A DNA stretch of 45,383 nt, from positions 1 to 45,383 of the forward strand of contig JAVCCB010000071.1 in assembly GCA_030765685.1 (NCBI GenBank), written 5' to 3'. Positions 31,882 to 39,584 of this stretch are shown piece by piece. Origin of the DNA: Candidatus Tantalella remota (GTDB taxonomy: Bacteria > Omnitrophota > Gorgyraeia > Tantalellales > Tantalellaceae). The position numbers were made by a program, and so were the translations under genes. Each line of letters opens with the position of its first letter. Within the stretch, counting starts at the first letter, position 1. Below the pieces are notes generated by a model. The model was not told the DNA's origin. It made no database searches and worked only from the letters and a program-made list of their open reading frames with translations.

Positions 31882-33648
31882 CTACTTTTTCTCCGCAACC
31901 TCGGCCCGGAGTTTCTCCAGAAAATCCTTCACTTCCAGGACCACCTGGTCTCCGCCTTTTCTGCTCCGCACAGAAACTGTGCCGGCTTCCATCTCCTTGT
32001 TGCCGACAACGGCCATATATGGTATTTTCGCAAGTTCCGCGTCTCTTATTTTTCTCTGCATCTTCTCGTTCCGGAGATCGGTCTCGCTCCGGAGGTCGGA
32101 TTTCTGCAGCTCGTTTGATACTTTCTGAGCGTATTCCGACTGTTCCTCGGAAATAGGTATCACTTTGACCTGTACCGGCGCCAGCCAAAGAGGAAAATCT
32201 CCTCCATAATGCTCAATGAGCGCCCCGATAAATCTTTCCAGGCTCCCGAGTATGACCCTGTGCAGGACTATCGGCCGTTTCTCTCCTCCATCCTGATCGG
32301 TGTACTTAAGGTCAAACCGTTCCGGCAGAGCAAAATCGCACTGTATAGTCGCGCACTGCCATGCCCTGCCAAGGGCGTCTTTTAGCTTAATATCTATTTT
32401 GGGACCGTAAAAAGCTCCGTCACCTTCGTTTATATCGTATTCCAGCCCCTTGGCTTCAAGCGCTTTTTTCAAAGCGTTCGTTGCCTCTTCCCAATCCCCA
32501 TCGGTCCCTATATGTTTTTCCGGACGGGTACTCAGTTCGATCTCAAAATCCTGGAACCCAAAGACCTTCAATGTCTCGTCGACGAATTCGATGACCTTTA
32601 CTACTTCTTCCTCCGCCTGATCTCTCAGGCAGAAGATATGGGCATCGTCCTGTGTAAAACCTCTTACCCTCAAAAGACCGTGCAAGACTCCCGATTTTTC
32701 GTGACGGTAAACGTTCCCCAGTTCGAAATATCTCATCGGGAAATCTCTGTAGCTTCTTACCTTCGACGCATATACCAAAATGTGACCGGGACAGTTCATC
32801 GGTTTAACGGCAAACTCCTGCCCTTCACTCTCAAAGATGTACATGTTCTCTTTGTAATAGTCGTAATGCCCCGACCTTATCCAGATATCGCTCTTCATTA
32901 TATGCGGGCTGGAAATCAGCTCATATCCTTTCTGAATATGCTGCCTGGTAATATAATCCGCTATTAACTGCCTGAGCATCGCCCCTTTCGGGTGATACAG
33001 AACAAGCCCCGCCCCGACAGCATCGTTGAAGCTGAACAGATCCAGCTCTTTACCCAGTTTTCTGTGATCTCTTTTCTGGGCCTCTTCTCTCAGCATAAGA
33101 TATTTTTTCAGTTCCTTCCTGCTCGGGAACGCTATGCCGTATATACGCTGCAGCATAGGGTTCTCTTCGCTGCCTCTCCAGTACGCTCCGGCCACAGAAA
33201 GAAGCTTGAACGCCTGTATCCTTCCGGTACTCTCAATATGCGGCCCCTTGCACATATCCATAAAATCGCCATGACGGAAAATGGAGACTTCCTCGGCTTC
33301 CAGATCTTTCAGAAGATCCAGCTTATAGGTCTCTCCCGCATCCTCCAGCAGCTTTTTGGCTTCATCTTTTGCCACTGTTTCCTGAAGAAACGGCTGATCT
33401 TCCTTGATGATGCGCTGCATCTCTTCTTCGATACGGGGCAGATCTTCCGGAGTCAAAAGGCTGCTTTCAGATCCATCGCCTCCCGCGTTTTTGCATCCCC
33501 TGAAATCAAAATCATAATAGAAACCTTCCTCTATTGCCGGGCCTATTCCCAGCTTTACACCCGGATAGAGTTTTTTCACGGCATCCGCCATCACATGAGC
33601 AGTACTATGTCTTAGTTTCTCAAGATTTTCGTTTTTCTTCTTCGCCAT
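31882..33648 (-). CDS. thrS: Threonyl-tRNA synthetase, TGS-less form
   Basis: A protein of 588 residues. It opens directly with the editing (SAD) domain: H14-S-T-A-H18 is the first zinc/editing pair, and D-M-C-K-G-P-H lies further on. Class II motifs and the zinc ligands of the core (N-C-P-G-H near 287; H-R-V-I-L-G-S-L-E-R-F motif 3) are intact, as is the anticodon domain with I-P-I-S. The N-terminal TGS domain of about 60 residues found in E. coli ThrRS is absent. It heads the operon with infC. Confidence 0.95.
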   Translation of the reverse strand: MAKKKNENLEKLRHSTAHVMADAVKKLYPGVKLGIGPAIEEGFYYDFDFRGCKNAGGDGSESSLLTPEDLPRIEEEMQRIIKEDQPFLQETVAKDEAKKLLEDAGETYKLDLLKDLEAEEVSIFRHGDFMDMCKGPHIESTGRIQAFKLLSVAGAYWRGSEENPMLQRIYGIAFPSRKELKKYLMLREEAQKRDHRKLGKELDLFSFNDAVGAGLVLYHPKGAMLRQLIADYITRQHIQKGYELISSPHIMKSDIWIRSGHYDYYKENMYIFESEGQEFAVKPMNCPGHILVYASKVRSYRDFPMRYFELGNVYRHEKSGVLHGLLRVRGFTQDDAHIFCLRDQAEEEVVKVIEFVDETLKVFGFQDFEIELSTRPEKHIGTDGDWEEATNALKKALEAKGLEYDINEGDGAFYGPKIDIKLKDALGRAWQCATIQCDFALPERFDLKYTDQDGGEKRPIVLHRVILGSLERFIGALIEHYGGDFPLWLAPVQVKVIPISEEQSEYAQKVSNELQKSDLRSETDLRNEKMQRKIRDAELAKIPYMAVVGNKEMEAGTVSVRSRKGGDQVVLEVKDFLEKLRAEVAEKK

Positions 33649-33741
33649 AATATTTTTTTCTCTTCGTTACTCCTCGTCCTCCTATAAAAGAGGGTGCACA
33701 GGCAACTCTTGTCCTCCTTCGCCTTCTATTTTATTTTAACT

Positions 33742-33961
33742 GGCTACGGCGGACAGCTTTCGCCCTTTCTTTGGGGCCTGCCAGCTGACCTGTCCGCCAA
33801 AGCTTTAGCGACGGCGGAAGCCAGATACTATTAAAATAGGTAGGCGAGGCCCTCCTTCGCTTACCTATTTTATACTACCCAGCTACGGCGGGCAGACTTC
33901 GCCTTTTCTTTACTGGCCTGCCAGACGAAGCCAGATAATATAAAAATATGAAGGCGAAGTC
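33742..33961 (-). repeat. Two repeat copies directly after tRNA-Leu(TAA), CCA-abutting family
   Basis: Reading away from the tRNA CCA: GACTTCGCCTTC, an AT run, ATCTGGCTTC, then GGCGAAGTCTGCCCGCCGTA pairing back to the start, then a second copy with CCGCCGTCGCTAAAGC, GGCGGACAGGTCAGCTGG and GCTGTCCGCCGTAGCCAG. The 11-base stem CAGACTTCGCC/GGCGAAGTCTG uses the CA of the tRNA CCA. Confidence 0.75.
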
Positions 33962-34048
33962 TGGTGGGCAAGGAGGGACTTGAACCCTCACAGTCTTACG
34001 ACCGAAGGATTTTAAATCCTTTGCGTCTGCCAATTCCGCCACTCGCCC
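33962..34048 (-). tRNA. tRNA-Leu (anticodon TAA)
   Basis: Acceptor GGGCGAG/CTTGCCC, discriminator A, encoded CCA. Anticodon stem AAGGA/TCCTT around TTTAAAA gives TAA. A long variable arm (TCGGTCGTAAGACTGT region) and T loop TTCAAGT confirm Leu class II. Reads UUA/UUG. Confidence 0.95.
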
Positions 34049-34077
34049 CTTTGTTTCTCTATCATAAAACGCTTATC

Positions 34078-34225
34078 CCCTGCTCCTGCCACCGCTAACG
34101 GAGGGTGATCAGGCCCGCCTTCGCTTCTCTATTTTATCCTACCCAACTACGGCGGGCAGACTTCACCTTTTCTTTGGTGGCCTGCCAGACGAAGCCAGAT
34201 AATATAAAAATAGGAAGGCGAAGTC
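34078..34225 (-). repeat. CCA-abutting repeat after tRNA-Val(GAC)
   Basis: Starts directly beyond the tRNA CCA as GACTTCGCCTTCCTATTT, then ATCTGGCTTCGTCTGG, CAGGCCACC, GGTGAAGTCTGCCCGCCGTA, and ends with GAAGGCGGGCCTGATCACCC. It is colinear with the copies after tRNA-Leu and tRNA-Cys. Covariation: GCC/GGC of one copy is CACC/GGTG here, keeping pairing. Confidence 0.75.
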
Positions 34226-34302
34226 TGGTGGGCGATACTGGGATCGAACCAGTGACCTCCACGATGTCAACGTGGCGCTCTAACCAGCTGAGCTAACCGC
34301 CC
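34226..34302 (-). tRNA. tRNA-Val (anticodon GAC)
   Basis: Acceptor GGGCGGT/ATCGCCC, A, encoded CCA. Anticodon stem CCACG/CGTGG around TTGACAT gives GAC. D arm TAGCTCAGCTGGTTAGAGC and T loop TTCGATC are standard. Reads GUU/GUC. Confidence 0.95.
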
Positions 34303-34393
34303 ACTTGTGTATTACATCTATAGCATAAAACCGATTTTGCGCTTTATATTATATATAAAAGTCCGTTCATATAAAAGAACATTGTTTCCGCCT

Positions 34394-34607
34394 AGTTCCC
34401 TCCTCCGATAAAGGAGGGTGAGCAGGGCCGCCGCTTTGCTTTGCACTTTTTTCTTCCGGAGGTAGTGTCCTCCTGCGCCTACTACTTTATTTTACCTGGC
34501 TACGGCGGACAGCTTTCGCCCTTTCTTTGGGGCCTGCCAGCTGACCTGTCCGCCAAAGCTTTAGCGACGGCGGAAGCCAGATAATATAAAAATAGGTAGG
34601 CGAAAGC
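34394..34607 (-). repeat. CCA-abutting repeat after tRNA-Cys(GCA)
   Basis: Starts directly after CCA as GCTTTCGCCTACCTATTT, followed by ATCTGGCTTCCGCC, CTAAAGCTTTGGCGG, CAGGTCAGCTGG, AAAGGGCGAAAGCTGTCC. The stem GCTTTCGCC/GGGCGAAAGC replaces GACTTCGCC/GGCGAAGTC of the other copies with pairing kept. It ends in a GGAGGGTGAGCAGG-type hairpin at 34395-34430. Confidence 0.75.
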
Positions 34608-34681
34608 TGGAGGCGCGGACCGGATTCGCACCGGTGTACACGGTTTTGCAGACCGCTGCCTAGCTGCTCGGCCACCGCGCC
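34608..34681 (-). tRNA. tRNA-Cys (anticodon GCA)
   Basis: Acceptor GGCGCGG/CCGCGCC, discriminator T (U73, the normal cysteine identity base), encoded CCA. The anticodon loop CTGCAAA gives GCA. Only a plain 5-base variable loop. Confidence 0.95.
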
Positions 34682-34704
34682 AGATATGCCTAACTATTGT
34701 CGCT

Positions 34705-34710
34705 ATTATA
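34705..34710 (-). promoter_or_regulatory. -10 element of tRNA-Cys
   Basis: TATAAT on the minus strand; start near 34698, about 17 bases before the tRNA. The -35 region is weak. Confidence 0.45.
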
Positions 34711-34775
34711 CCTTATAGCGAACTGCTAAATTATCATATTAGACCAGAAATGTCAAATAGCTTTATATGGTTATT

Positions 34776-35201
34776 TTATTCCGCTCGCCAGGCTACTGTG
34801 CCATTCACAAGCAGAACGTTTCTTCCGGCATTAAGGTGGTTTTTGCCCTTATCCTTAACTAGGATCTCGAGAGACGGCCCTCTTACCGACAATCCTGCCG
34901 TATAAATGTAATCTGATGCCTCCGGAGTCCCCTCTATTCCGGTCCCGGGACAATCCATCAGGCTCTTGTCAGCCAGATAATCCTCGTCATAAAGCGTCTG
35001 CATAGACGTCGGAAACTCTCCGGCATGTTCTCTCGCGTAAATATACAGCCCCAACCCCAGTTCACGCAGGTTGTTCGTGCATGTTATCTTGTCCATCCTG
35101 TGACGGCTGTATTGGACAAAAGGAGCCAGAACACAGCCGATTATTATCACTATGGTAAAGACTACCAGCAATTCACTTATTGTGAACCCTTTTCTGCCCA
35201 T
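34776..35201 (-). CDS. Type II pseudopilin-like protein
   Basis: A protein of 141 residues. Prepilin start M-G-R-K-G5/F6-T-I-S-E10-L-L-V-V-F, with cleavage after G5 and Glu at mature position 5, then a hydrophobic helix to about residue 28. The soluble part has C-T-N-N-L-R-E-L-G-L-G-L and ends H-L-N-A-G-R-N-V-L-L-V-N-G-T-V-A-W, a variant of the H-x9-DG motif of planctomycete-type pseudopilins with N in place of D. Starts inside the last 25 bases of coaB with GAGGAG upstream, so translation is probably coupled. No other secretion genes are near. Confidence 0.85.
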   Translation of the reverse strand: MGRKGFTISELLVVFTIVIIIGCVLAPFVQYSRHRMDKITCTNNLRELGLGLYIYAREHAGEFPTSMQTLYDEDYLADKSLMDCPGTGIEGTPEASDYIYTAGLSVRGPSLEILVKDKGKNHLNAGRNVLLVNGTVAWRAE

Positions 35202-35845
35202 ATCTCCTCTATCTTGTCTATTATTGCCTTCGCGAGCCGCTCTTTAGTAAACCCCTTTTTCTCTTCCAGGTTTTCCGACTTATCTATAAAAGAGTAGTCC
35301 CTCGCACCGGCGTCCGTCCCAAAAGGATCCGAATGGTCACTTATGGTGTTCAAAACAACCATATCAAGGTGCTTATCCTTAAGTTTCTTCCCCGCGTTCC
35401 AGCTGGGGTCATCAGTTTCAAGCGCGAAACCCACTTTTATCAGATCGTCCCGGGTCTTTATTCCCTCCAGGATATCAGGATTCTTTACCAGTTTCAGTTC
35501 CAGGGTATCTTTTTTCTTTATTTTGCCGCCGCTTTGCGTTTCGGGCCGAAAATCACATACCGCTGCCGCCATAATAAGACAGTCACAGTTTCGAGATTCC
35601 TGTTCTACCGCTTTCTGCATCTCTGCCGCGGATACCACGTTCTTTATCGTTACCCCCTCCGGCGGCGCCAGGCGGACAGGCCCGCTCACAAGAACGACTT
35701 CAAACCCGCGTTCGGCGCTTTCGGCGGCTATCTCGTACCCCATCGTCCCCGTAGACCTGTTAGAGAGATATCTTACCGGATCCAGCGCTTCAACAGTCGG
35801 GCCCGCGCTTATCAGTATTTTTTTTAACGAAGATCCATTTTTCAT
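35177..35845 (-). CDS. coaB: Phosphopantothenate--cysteine ligase, stand-alone
   Basis: A protein of 222 residues that adds cysteine to phosphopantothenate in CoA synthesis. I-S-A-G-P-T-V-E-A-L-D-P-V-R-Y-L-S-N-R-S-T-G-T-M-G (12-36) is the ligase signature; A-A-A-V-C-D-F-R, K-I-K-K and L-V-K-N-P-D-I-L follow. In most bacteria it is fused behind CoaC; here the two are separate genes with a 94-base gap. Confidence 0.93.
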   Translation of the reverse strand: MKNGSSLKKILISAGPTVEALDPVRYLSNRSTGTMGYEIAAESAERGFEVVLVSGPVRLAPPEGVTIKNVVSAAEMQKAVEQESRNCDCLIMAAAVCDFRPETQSGGKIKKKDTLELKLVKNPDILEGIKTRDDLIKVGFALETDDPSWNAGKKLKDKHLDMVVLNTISDHSDPFGTDAGARDYSFIDKSENLEEKKGFTKERLAKAIIDKIEEIWAEKGSQ

Positions 35846-35859
35846 ATTATTCCAAAGGG

Positions 35860-35939
35860 CTCTCTAAAAAAACAACGGACCCCGCAGCATTAGCTAGCGG
35901 ACTGTCTCGATCCTGCCGAAAAGTCCGCTTCGAACGCTG
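35860..35939. repeat. Inverted repeat between coaC and coaB
   Basis: AGCGGACT / AGTCCGCT (about 35896-35935) with a 20-base loop, plus a partial CGGACCCCGC. Not a terminator, as no T run follows. Confidence 0.5.
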
Positions 35940-36485
35940 TTAGATCCGTCCATTTAATACCTTCTCGACCTCTCCTACTATAGTTTCCACCGGCGCAAGA
36001 TGCCCCATGCCTTCTCTGTCGCAGGCAAGATGGCCGGCTACCGGTTCTATGAAAAAATATCCCTTTTCTTTAAGATACACTATTTTGTCCTGCACAATAG
36101 GATTGTTATACATTTTATCGTTCATAGCGGGTGCGAAGATAACAGGCACCTCTGCCGCGCAGATAACACAGGTCAACATATCATCACAGATACCGGAAGC
36201 GACCTTCCCGAGGATGTCCGCTGTCACCGGGGCGACCAAGATCACGTCCGCTTCGTCCGACAACGAGACATGCTCGGTCGTCCTCTTTTCCGGACGCGCA
36301 AACATGTCACAGGCTACGGTGTGCCCGGAAAGCACTTCAAGAGACAGTGGCGTCACGAACCATTTAGCGTCCCGCGACATGACACACTTTACCGTATGCC
36401 CTTTTTTCTTCAGAAGGCTGATGATCTCGCACGCTTTATACGCTGCTATGCTACCGGTAACTCCCAGCAGGATGTTCTTGCTCAT
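35940..36485 (-). CDS. coaC: Phosphopantothenoylcysteine decarboxylase, stand-alone
   Basis: A protein of 181 residues, FMN-dependent. L-L-G-V-T-G-S-I-A-A-Y-K-A (6-18), active-site His72 in H-V-S-L-S, the P-A-M-N motif (119-122) and the substrate-flap cysteine C155 in H-L-A-C-D are present. It ends where a CoaBC fusion would continue, so this is a true split gene. Follows rpoZ directly. Confidence 0.93.
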   Translation of the reverse strand: MSKNILLGVTGSIAAYKACEIISLLKKKGHTVKCVMSRDAKWFVTPLSLEVLSGHTVACDMFARPEKRTTEHVSLSDEADVILVAPVTADILGKVASGICDDMLTCVICAAEVPVIFAPAMNDKMYNNPIVQDKIVYLKEKGYFFIEPVAGHLACDREGMGHLAPVETIVGEVEKVLNGRI

Positions 36486-36487
36486 TT

Positions 36488-36688
36488 TTATTCCTTCAAC
36501 AGCTTAAGTTTTACTTTGCCTTCAGCTATTTCCTGTATAGCTATACTTGTAACTTTCTCTTTCGGGTCGCACTCTACCAGCTTTTTCATGCCACTGTTAA
36601 GCTCCATTGCCCTGAGCGCGGCAAGATTACAAAGCTTATAAAGACTTCCTACCTTTTCTAATAACTTATCCCGGGATACTCTCTCCAT
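36488..36688 (-). CDS. rpoZ: RNA polymerase omega subunit
   Basis: A protein of 66 residues. L-L-E-K-V-G-S-L-Y-K-L-C-N-L-A-A-L-R-A (9-27) matches the omega core, shortened as in many phyla. ATG overlaps the gmk stop by one base (TAATG). The gmk-rpoZ pairing is conserved across bacteria and supports the call. Confidence 0.92.
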   Translation of the reverse strand: MERVSRDKLLEKVGSLYKLCNLAALRAMELNSGMKKLVECDPKEKVTSIAIQEIAEGKVKLKLLKE

Positions 36689-37305
36689 TATACGTTTTCC
36701 TTTTTGTTGGTCTTTAACCTGTTCTTTCTCTCTGTTTCTATTACAGCTCTGAGTTCCCGGACCGCCTGGTCCAGATCTTTATTCACTATAAGGTAATCGT
36801 ACTCATCAGAAGACTCTATCTCCTTCTTCGATTCTTTAAGCCTGAGCGATACCTGCTTTTCCCTGTCAGTGTTCCTCTTCCGGAGCCTTTCTTCCAGCTC
36901 ACCCCTTGACGGGGGCATTATAAAAACGCTTATGCTTTCCGGAAACTCATTTTTTACCCTCTTCGCGCCTTTAACATCTATGCTGAGGATAATGTCTGAG
37001 CCGTCCTCGATCGCCTCAGTGACCTGCTGCCGGAAAGTACCGTAACTCTTCCCGAAATTCTCTTCCCACTCAAGAAATTCCCCGGCCTGCGTTCTGCTTT
37101 TAAACTCTTCCGGTGATAAAAAAATATAATCCGCGCCGTCGGCCTCCCCTTCGCGGGGTTCCCTTGTCGTGCAGGAGATCGACCTCCGAATATTCGACAG
37201 GCCCTCTATAACGCGTTCCACTATCGTCGTCTTGCCGCTCCCGGACGGGGCCGATACTATCACTATTATTGAATCTCTTTTTTTAGGCATATCCTCACAG
37301 ATCAT
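36688..37305 (-). CDS. gmk: Guanylate kinase
   Basis: A protein of 205 residues that phosphorylates GMP to GDP. P-loop A-P-S-G-S-G-K-T-T (19-27), then S-C-T-T-R-E-P-R-E-G-E and D-G-x-D-Y-I-F-L, and D-V-K-G-A. Start at 37305 overlaps the yicC stop (ATGA). An ATG five codons later has GAGG only two bases ahead, so the first is preferred. Followed by rpoZ. Confidence 0.96.
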   Translation of the reverse strand: MICEDMPKKRDSIIVIVSAPSGSGKTTIVERVIEGLSNIRRSISCTTREPREGEADGADYIFLSPEEFKSRTQAGEFLEWEENFGKSYGTFRQQVTEAIEDGSDIILSIDVKGAKRVKNEFPESISVFIMPPSRGELEERLRKRNTDREKQVSLRLKESKKEIESSDEYDYLIVNKDLDQAVRELRAVIETERKNRLKTNKKENV

Positions 37306-38225
37306 TCTACATTCTTGACCTGTTCCCTTATTTTCTCTATTTCGCTTTTCATATTTATAACGGCTTTTGATATCCGGAAATCGTTCGCTTTCGCGCCGAT
37401 GGTATTCACTTCCCGCTGCATCTCCTGCGCGATAAAATCAAGCTTCTTGCCCGCGTCTATCTTCACCTTGCGCATTGTCTCCTTATACGCGGTGAGATGT
37501 CCTTCAAGGCGCGTTATCTCCTCAGCGATATCACAGTTCTTCGCGAAAAGCGCCACCTCGGTCTCGACCCGCCCCTTGTCCATCTCAACGCTGCCCGCAA
37601 GATCGCGGATAGACTTGATAAGTTTTTTCCGGTATTCCACGACGCTTTGCTTGTCGAACTTTTTTACTCCCTTTATTTCTTTCTTGATGCTTTCCAGCCG
37701 TTTCTTGAAATCTTTAGCCAGTCTCGCTCCCTCACTGCTTCTGTAATCCAGAAGGTTTATCAGCGCTTTCTGCGCGGCTTTTTTAATAGGTGCCCAGAGC
37801 ACGTCTTCTTTCCTGTCCTGCGCCACCTCGACGACACCCGGAAGCGCCAGAAGGTCCGCTATCTGCACCTCTCCGCCAATCTTCAGGGATTTTTTCGTTT
37901 TATTTATTTTGTTCAGATACTCCTTCGCGACCTTCTCTCTTACCTCTACCTTCTGAAGGTCCCTGGAGCCCGGCGTCCCCGACCGCATGACCCTCACGAA
38001 CACCTTTCCGCGATACAGTTTCCCCTGGAAGATCTTTTTGATCTTTTCCTCAAGCAGAAAAAACCCGTTAAAAGGGTTGCAGGTCACGCTCAGGTTCTTA
38101 TGGTTCAATGTTTTTATCTCTACCGTGATCTTCCCGTAGGGAGACTGTTCTTCCCCCCTGCCGAATCCGGTCATGGAGTTGATGCCGCCCGCCGCCTTCT
38201 TCTTGCCTTTTTTTCTTTTGATCAC
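37302..38225 (-). CDS. YicC-family endoribonuclease
   Basis: A protein of 307 residues. Family ends are clear: S-M-T-G-F-G-R-G-E near the N-terminus and D-F-R-I-S-K-A-V-I-N-M-K-S-E-I-E-K-I-R-E-Q-V-x-N-V-E at the C-terminus; yicC usually precedes gmk, as here. E. coli YicC is an RNase acting in small-RNA decay. The GTG at 38225 (GTGA overlapping the ndk stop, GGGAG five bases upstream) is the best start, leaving a basic K-R-K-K-G-K-K-K leader before the usual N-terminus. GTG 38231 and ATG 38174 are alternatives. Confidence 0.9.
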   Translation of the reverse strand: MIKRKKGKKKAAGGINSMTGFGRGEEQSPYGKITVEIKTLNHKNLSVTCNPFNGFFLLEEKIKKIFQGKLYRGKVFVRVMRSGTPGSRDLQKVEVREKVAKEYLNKINKTKKSLKIGGEVQIADLLALPGVVEVAQDRKEDVLWAPIKKAAQKALINLLDYRSSEGARLAKDFKKRLESIKKEIKGVKKFDKQSVVEYRKKLIKSIRDLAGSVEMDKGRVETEVALFAKNCDIAEEITRLEGHLTAYKETMRKVKIDAGKKLDFIAQEMQREVNTIGAKANDFRISKAVINMKSEIEKIREQVKNVE

Positions 38226-38719
38226 GCCCACTCCCTTGTTTTTTGATGTGCTTCGACCTCCGTTACGGGGTATATATCAAGTATTATCTCGTCGGGTTTG
38301 AACCACAGTTTAATCTCTCTTTCCGCGTCTTCAAGATGCGCGGAAGCGTGTATAGCGTTCTCGTAAACACCCGCGGTGGTTATTCTTCCATACGCGCCTC
38401 TGATAGAAACTGAATCTGCCTCTTCGGGGTTCGTTTCGCCGCAGATGTCACGTACTTTACCTATCGCCTCATCCCCCCAGTACACAAGGGCCATTACTTT
38501 CTTTTTGTGATACTCTCCCATTATGTATCTTATCAGCTCTTCAAAGAAAGGCTCATCCTTGAGCTCCCGATAATGTTCCTCGGCAAGCTCTCTGCGCACT
38601 TTGACGATCCTCGCACCTACGATATCAAGTTTTGTCTCTGATAATCTTGTAAGTATGTTCCCTGTAAGGGATTTTTTAAGGCCATCGGGCTTTATAAGTA
38701 CAAGTGTCTGCTCCAGCAT
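38222..38719 (-). CDS. ndk: Nucleoside diphosphate kinase
   Basis: A protein of 165 residues; equalises nucleoside triphosphate pools through a phospho-His intermediate. L-V-L-I-K-P-D-G-L (6-14) and the catalytic H124 in N-A-I-H-A-S-A-H are present. It is 15-25 residues longer than usual, with an insertion around residues 87-100 and a longer C-terminus. Start behind AGGAGG, with a strong promoter at 38771-38799; it heads the yicC-gmk-rpoZ-coaC-coaB unit. Confidence 0.95.
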   Translation of the reverse strand: MLEQTLVLIKPDGLKKSLTGNILTRLSETKLDIVGARIVKVRRELAEEHYRELKDEPFFEELIRYIMGEYHKKKVMALVYWGDEAIGKVRDICGETNPEEADSVSIRGAYGRITTAGVYENAIHASAHLEDAEREIKLWFKPDEIILDIYPVTEVEAHQKTREWA

Positions 38720-38770
38720 TACGCCTCCTAAACGCTTATATCCTAAAATATTGTATATTGTAAACTTACT

Positions 38771-38799
38771 ATTGTAGGCAACTCGGGCCCAAAAGTCAA
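38771..38799 (-). promoter_or_regulatory. Promoter of the ndk operon
   Basis: TTGACT (38799-38794) and TACAAT (38776-38771) with 17-base spacing on the minus strand; start near 38764. Confidence 0.7.
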
Positions 38800-38833
38800 T
38801 ACGCTGTCTTTTTATTCTCCAAATTCCACTATA

Positions 38834-39499
38834 TTAGAAGATTATGACGAATTCCCCTCGAGGTTTATTCCTGGAGAAATGGTCGACAAGCTCGCTTGCC
38901 GTTCCCCTCTTTATCTCTTCGAATTTCTTGGTAAGCTCCCGGGCCAGGACCAACTCCCTGTCGCCGGCCACCTCCAGAAAATCCTGCAGAAACTTCTCTA
39001 TCCTGTGAGGAGACTCATAAACAACTACCGTTCTCTCTTCATCTTTCAACAGGTCGAGCTGTTTACGTCTCTTCCCCTTTTTATTGGACAAGAACCCCTC
39101 AAAAACGAACTTGTGTGTCGGTTTTCCCGACACAACCAGCGCCGTCAAGAACGCCGCCGCGCCCGGCACCGCCGTGACCGTGATCCCCTCTTTAACACAT
39201 CCGGATATCAGGACACTTCCCGGGTCGGATATCCCCGGAGTCCCCGAATCCGAAACGAGGGCGATATTTACCCCTTCCTGCAATTGTTTTATAAGCTTCG
39301 GCGTTTTCAGTTTCAGGTTATATGAATGGAAACTGGTAAGGCTGTTCTCAATTCCGTAGGCTTGAAAAAGTTTCTGCGTCCTGCGGGTGTCCTCCGCGGC
39401 CACAAGATCCACTTCCTTCAGCACCTTTACCGCCCGATAAGTCAGGTCTTCAAGGTTTCCGATAGGCGTGCTTACTATGTATAGCGTTCCGGTTTTCAT
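38834..39499 (-). CDS. rsmI: 16S rRNA (cytidine(1402)-2'-O)-methyltransferase
   Basis: A protein of 221 residues. S-T-P-I-G-N-L-E-D-L-T-Y-R-A (10-23), A-E-D-T-R-R-T, S-D-S-G-T-P-G-I-S-D-P-G and V-Y-E-S-P-H-R identify RsmI, which methylates the ribosomal P site with SAM. The C-terminal domain of about 50 residues in E. coli is missing. Lies downstream of ntpK. Confidence 0.96.
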   Translation of the reverse strand: MKTGTLYIVSTPIGNLEDLTYRAVKVLKEVDLVAAEDTRRTQKLFQAYGIENSLTSFHSYNLKLKTPKLIKQLQEGVNIALVSDSGTPGISDPGSVLISGCVKEGITVTAVPGAAAFLTALVVSGKPTHKFVFEGFLSNKKGKRRKQLDLLKDEERTVVVYESPHRIEKFLQDFLEVAGDRELVLARELTKKFEEIKRGTASELVDHFSRNKPRGEFVIIF

Positions 39500-39503
39500 G
39501 TAT

Positions 39504-39582
39504 TAATCTGTTGTAGATTTCAGAATACAGATAACAGATTTCAGATATCGCTATCTAACATCTACCATCTAACATCTGTAAT
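39504..39582. repeat. 7-base-period repeat (CAGATTT / AACATCT types), inverted halves
   Basis: CAGATAA, CAGATTT, CAGATAT, then TAACATC, TACCATC, TAACATC at one period, arms complementary. Between ntpK and rsmI. Confidence 0.85.
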
Positions 39583-39584
39583 TT

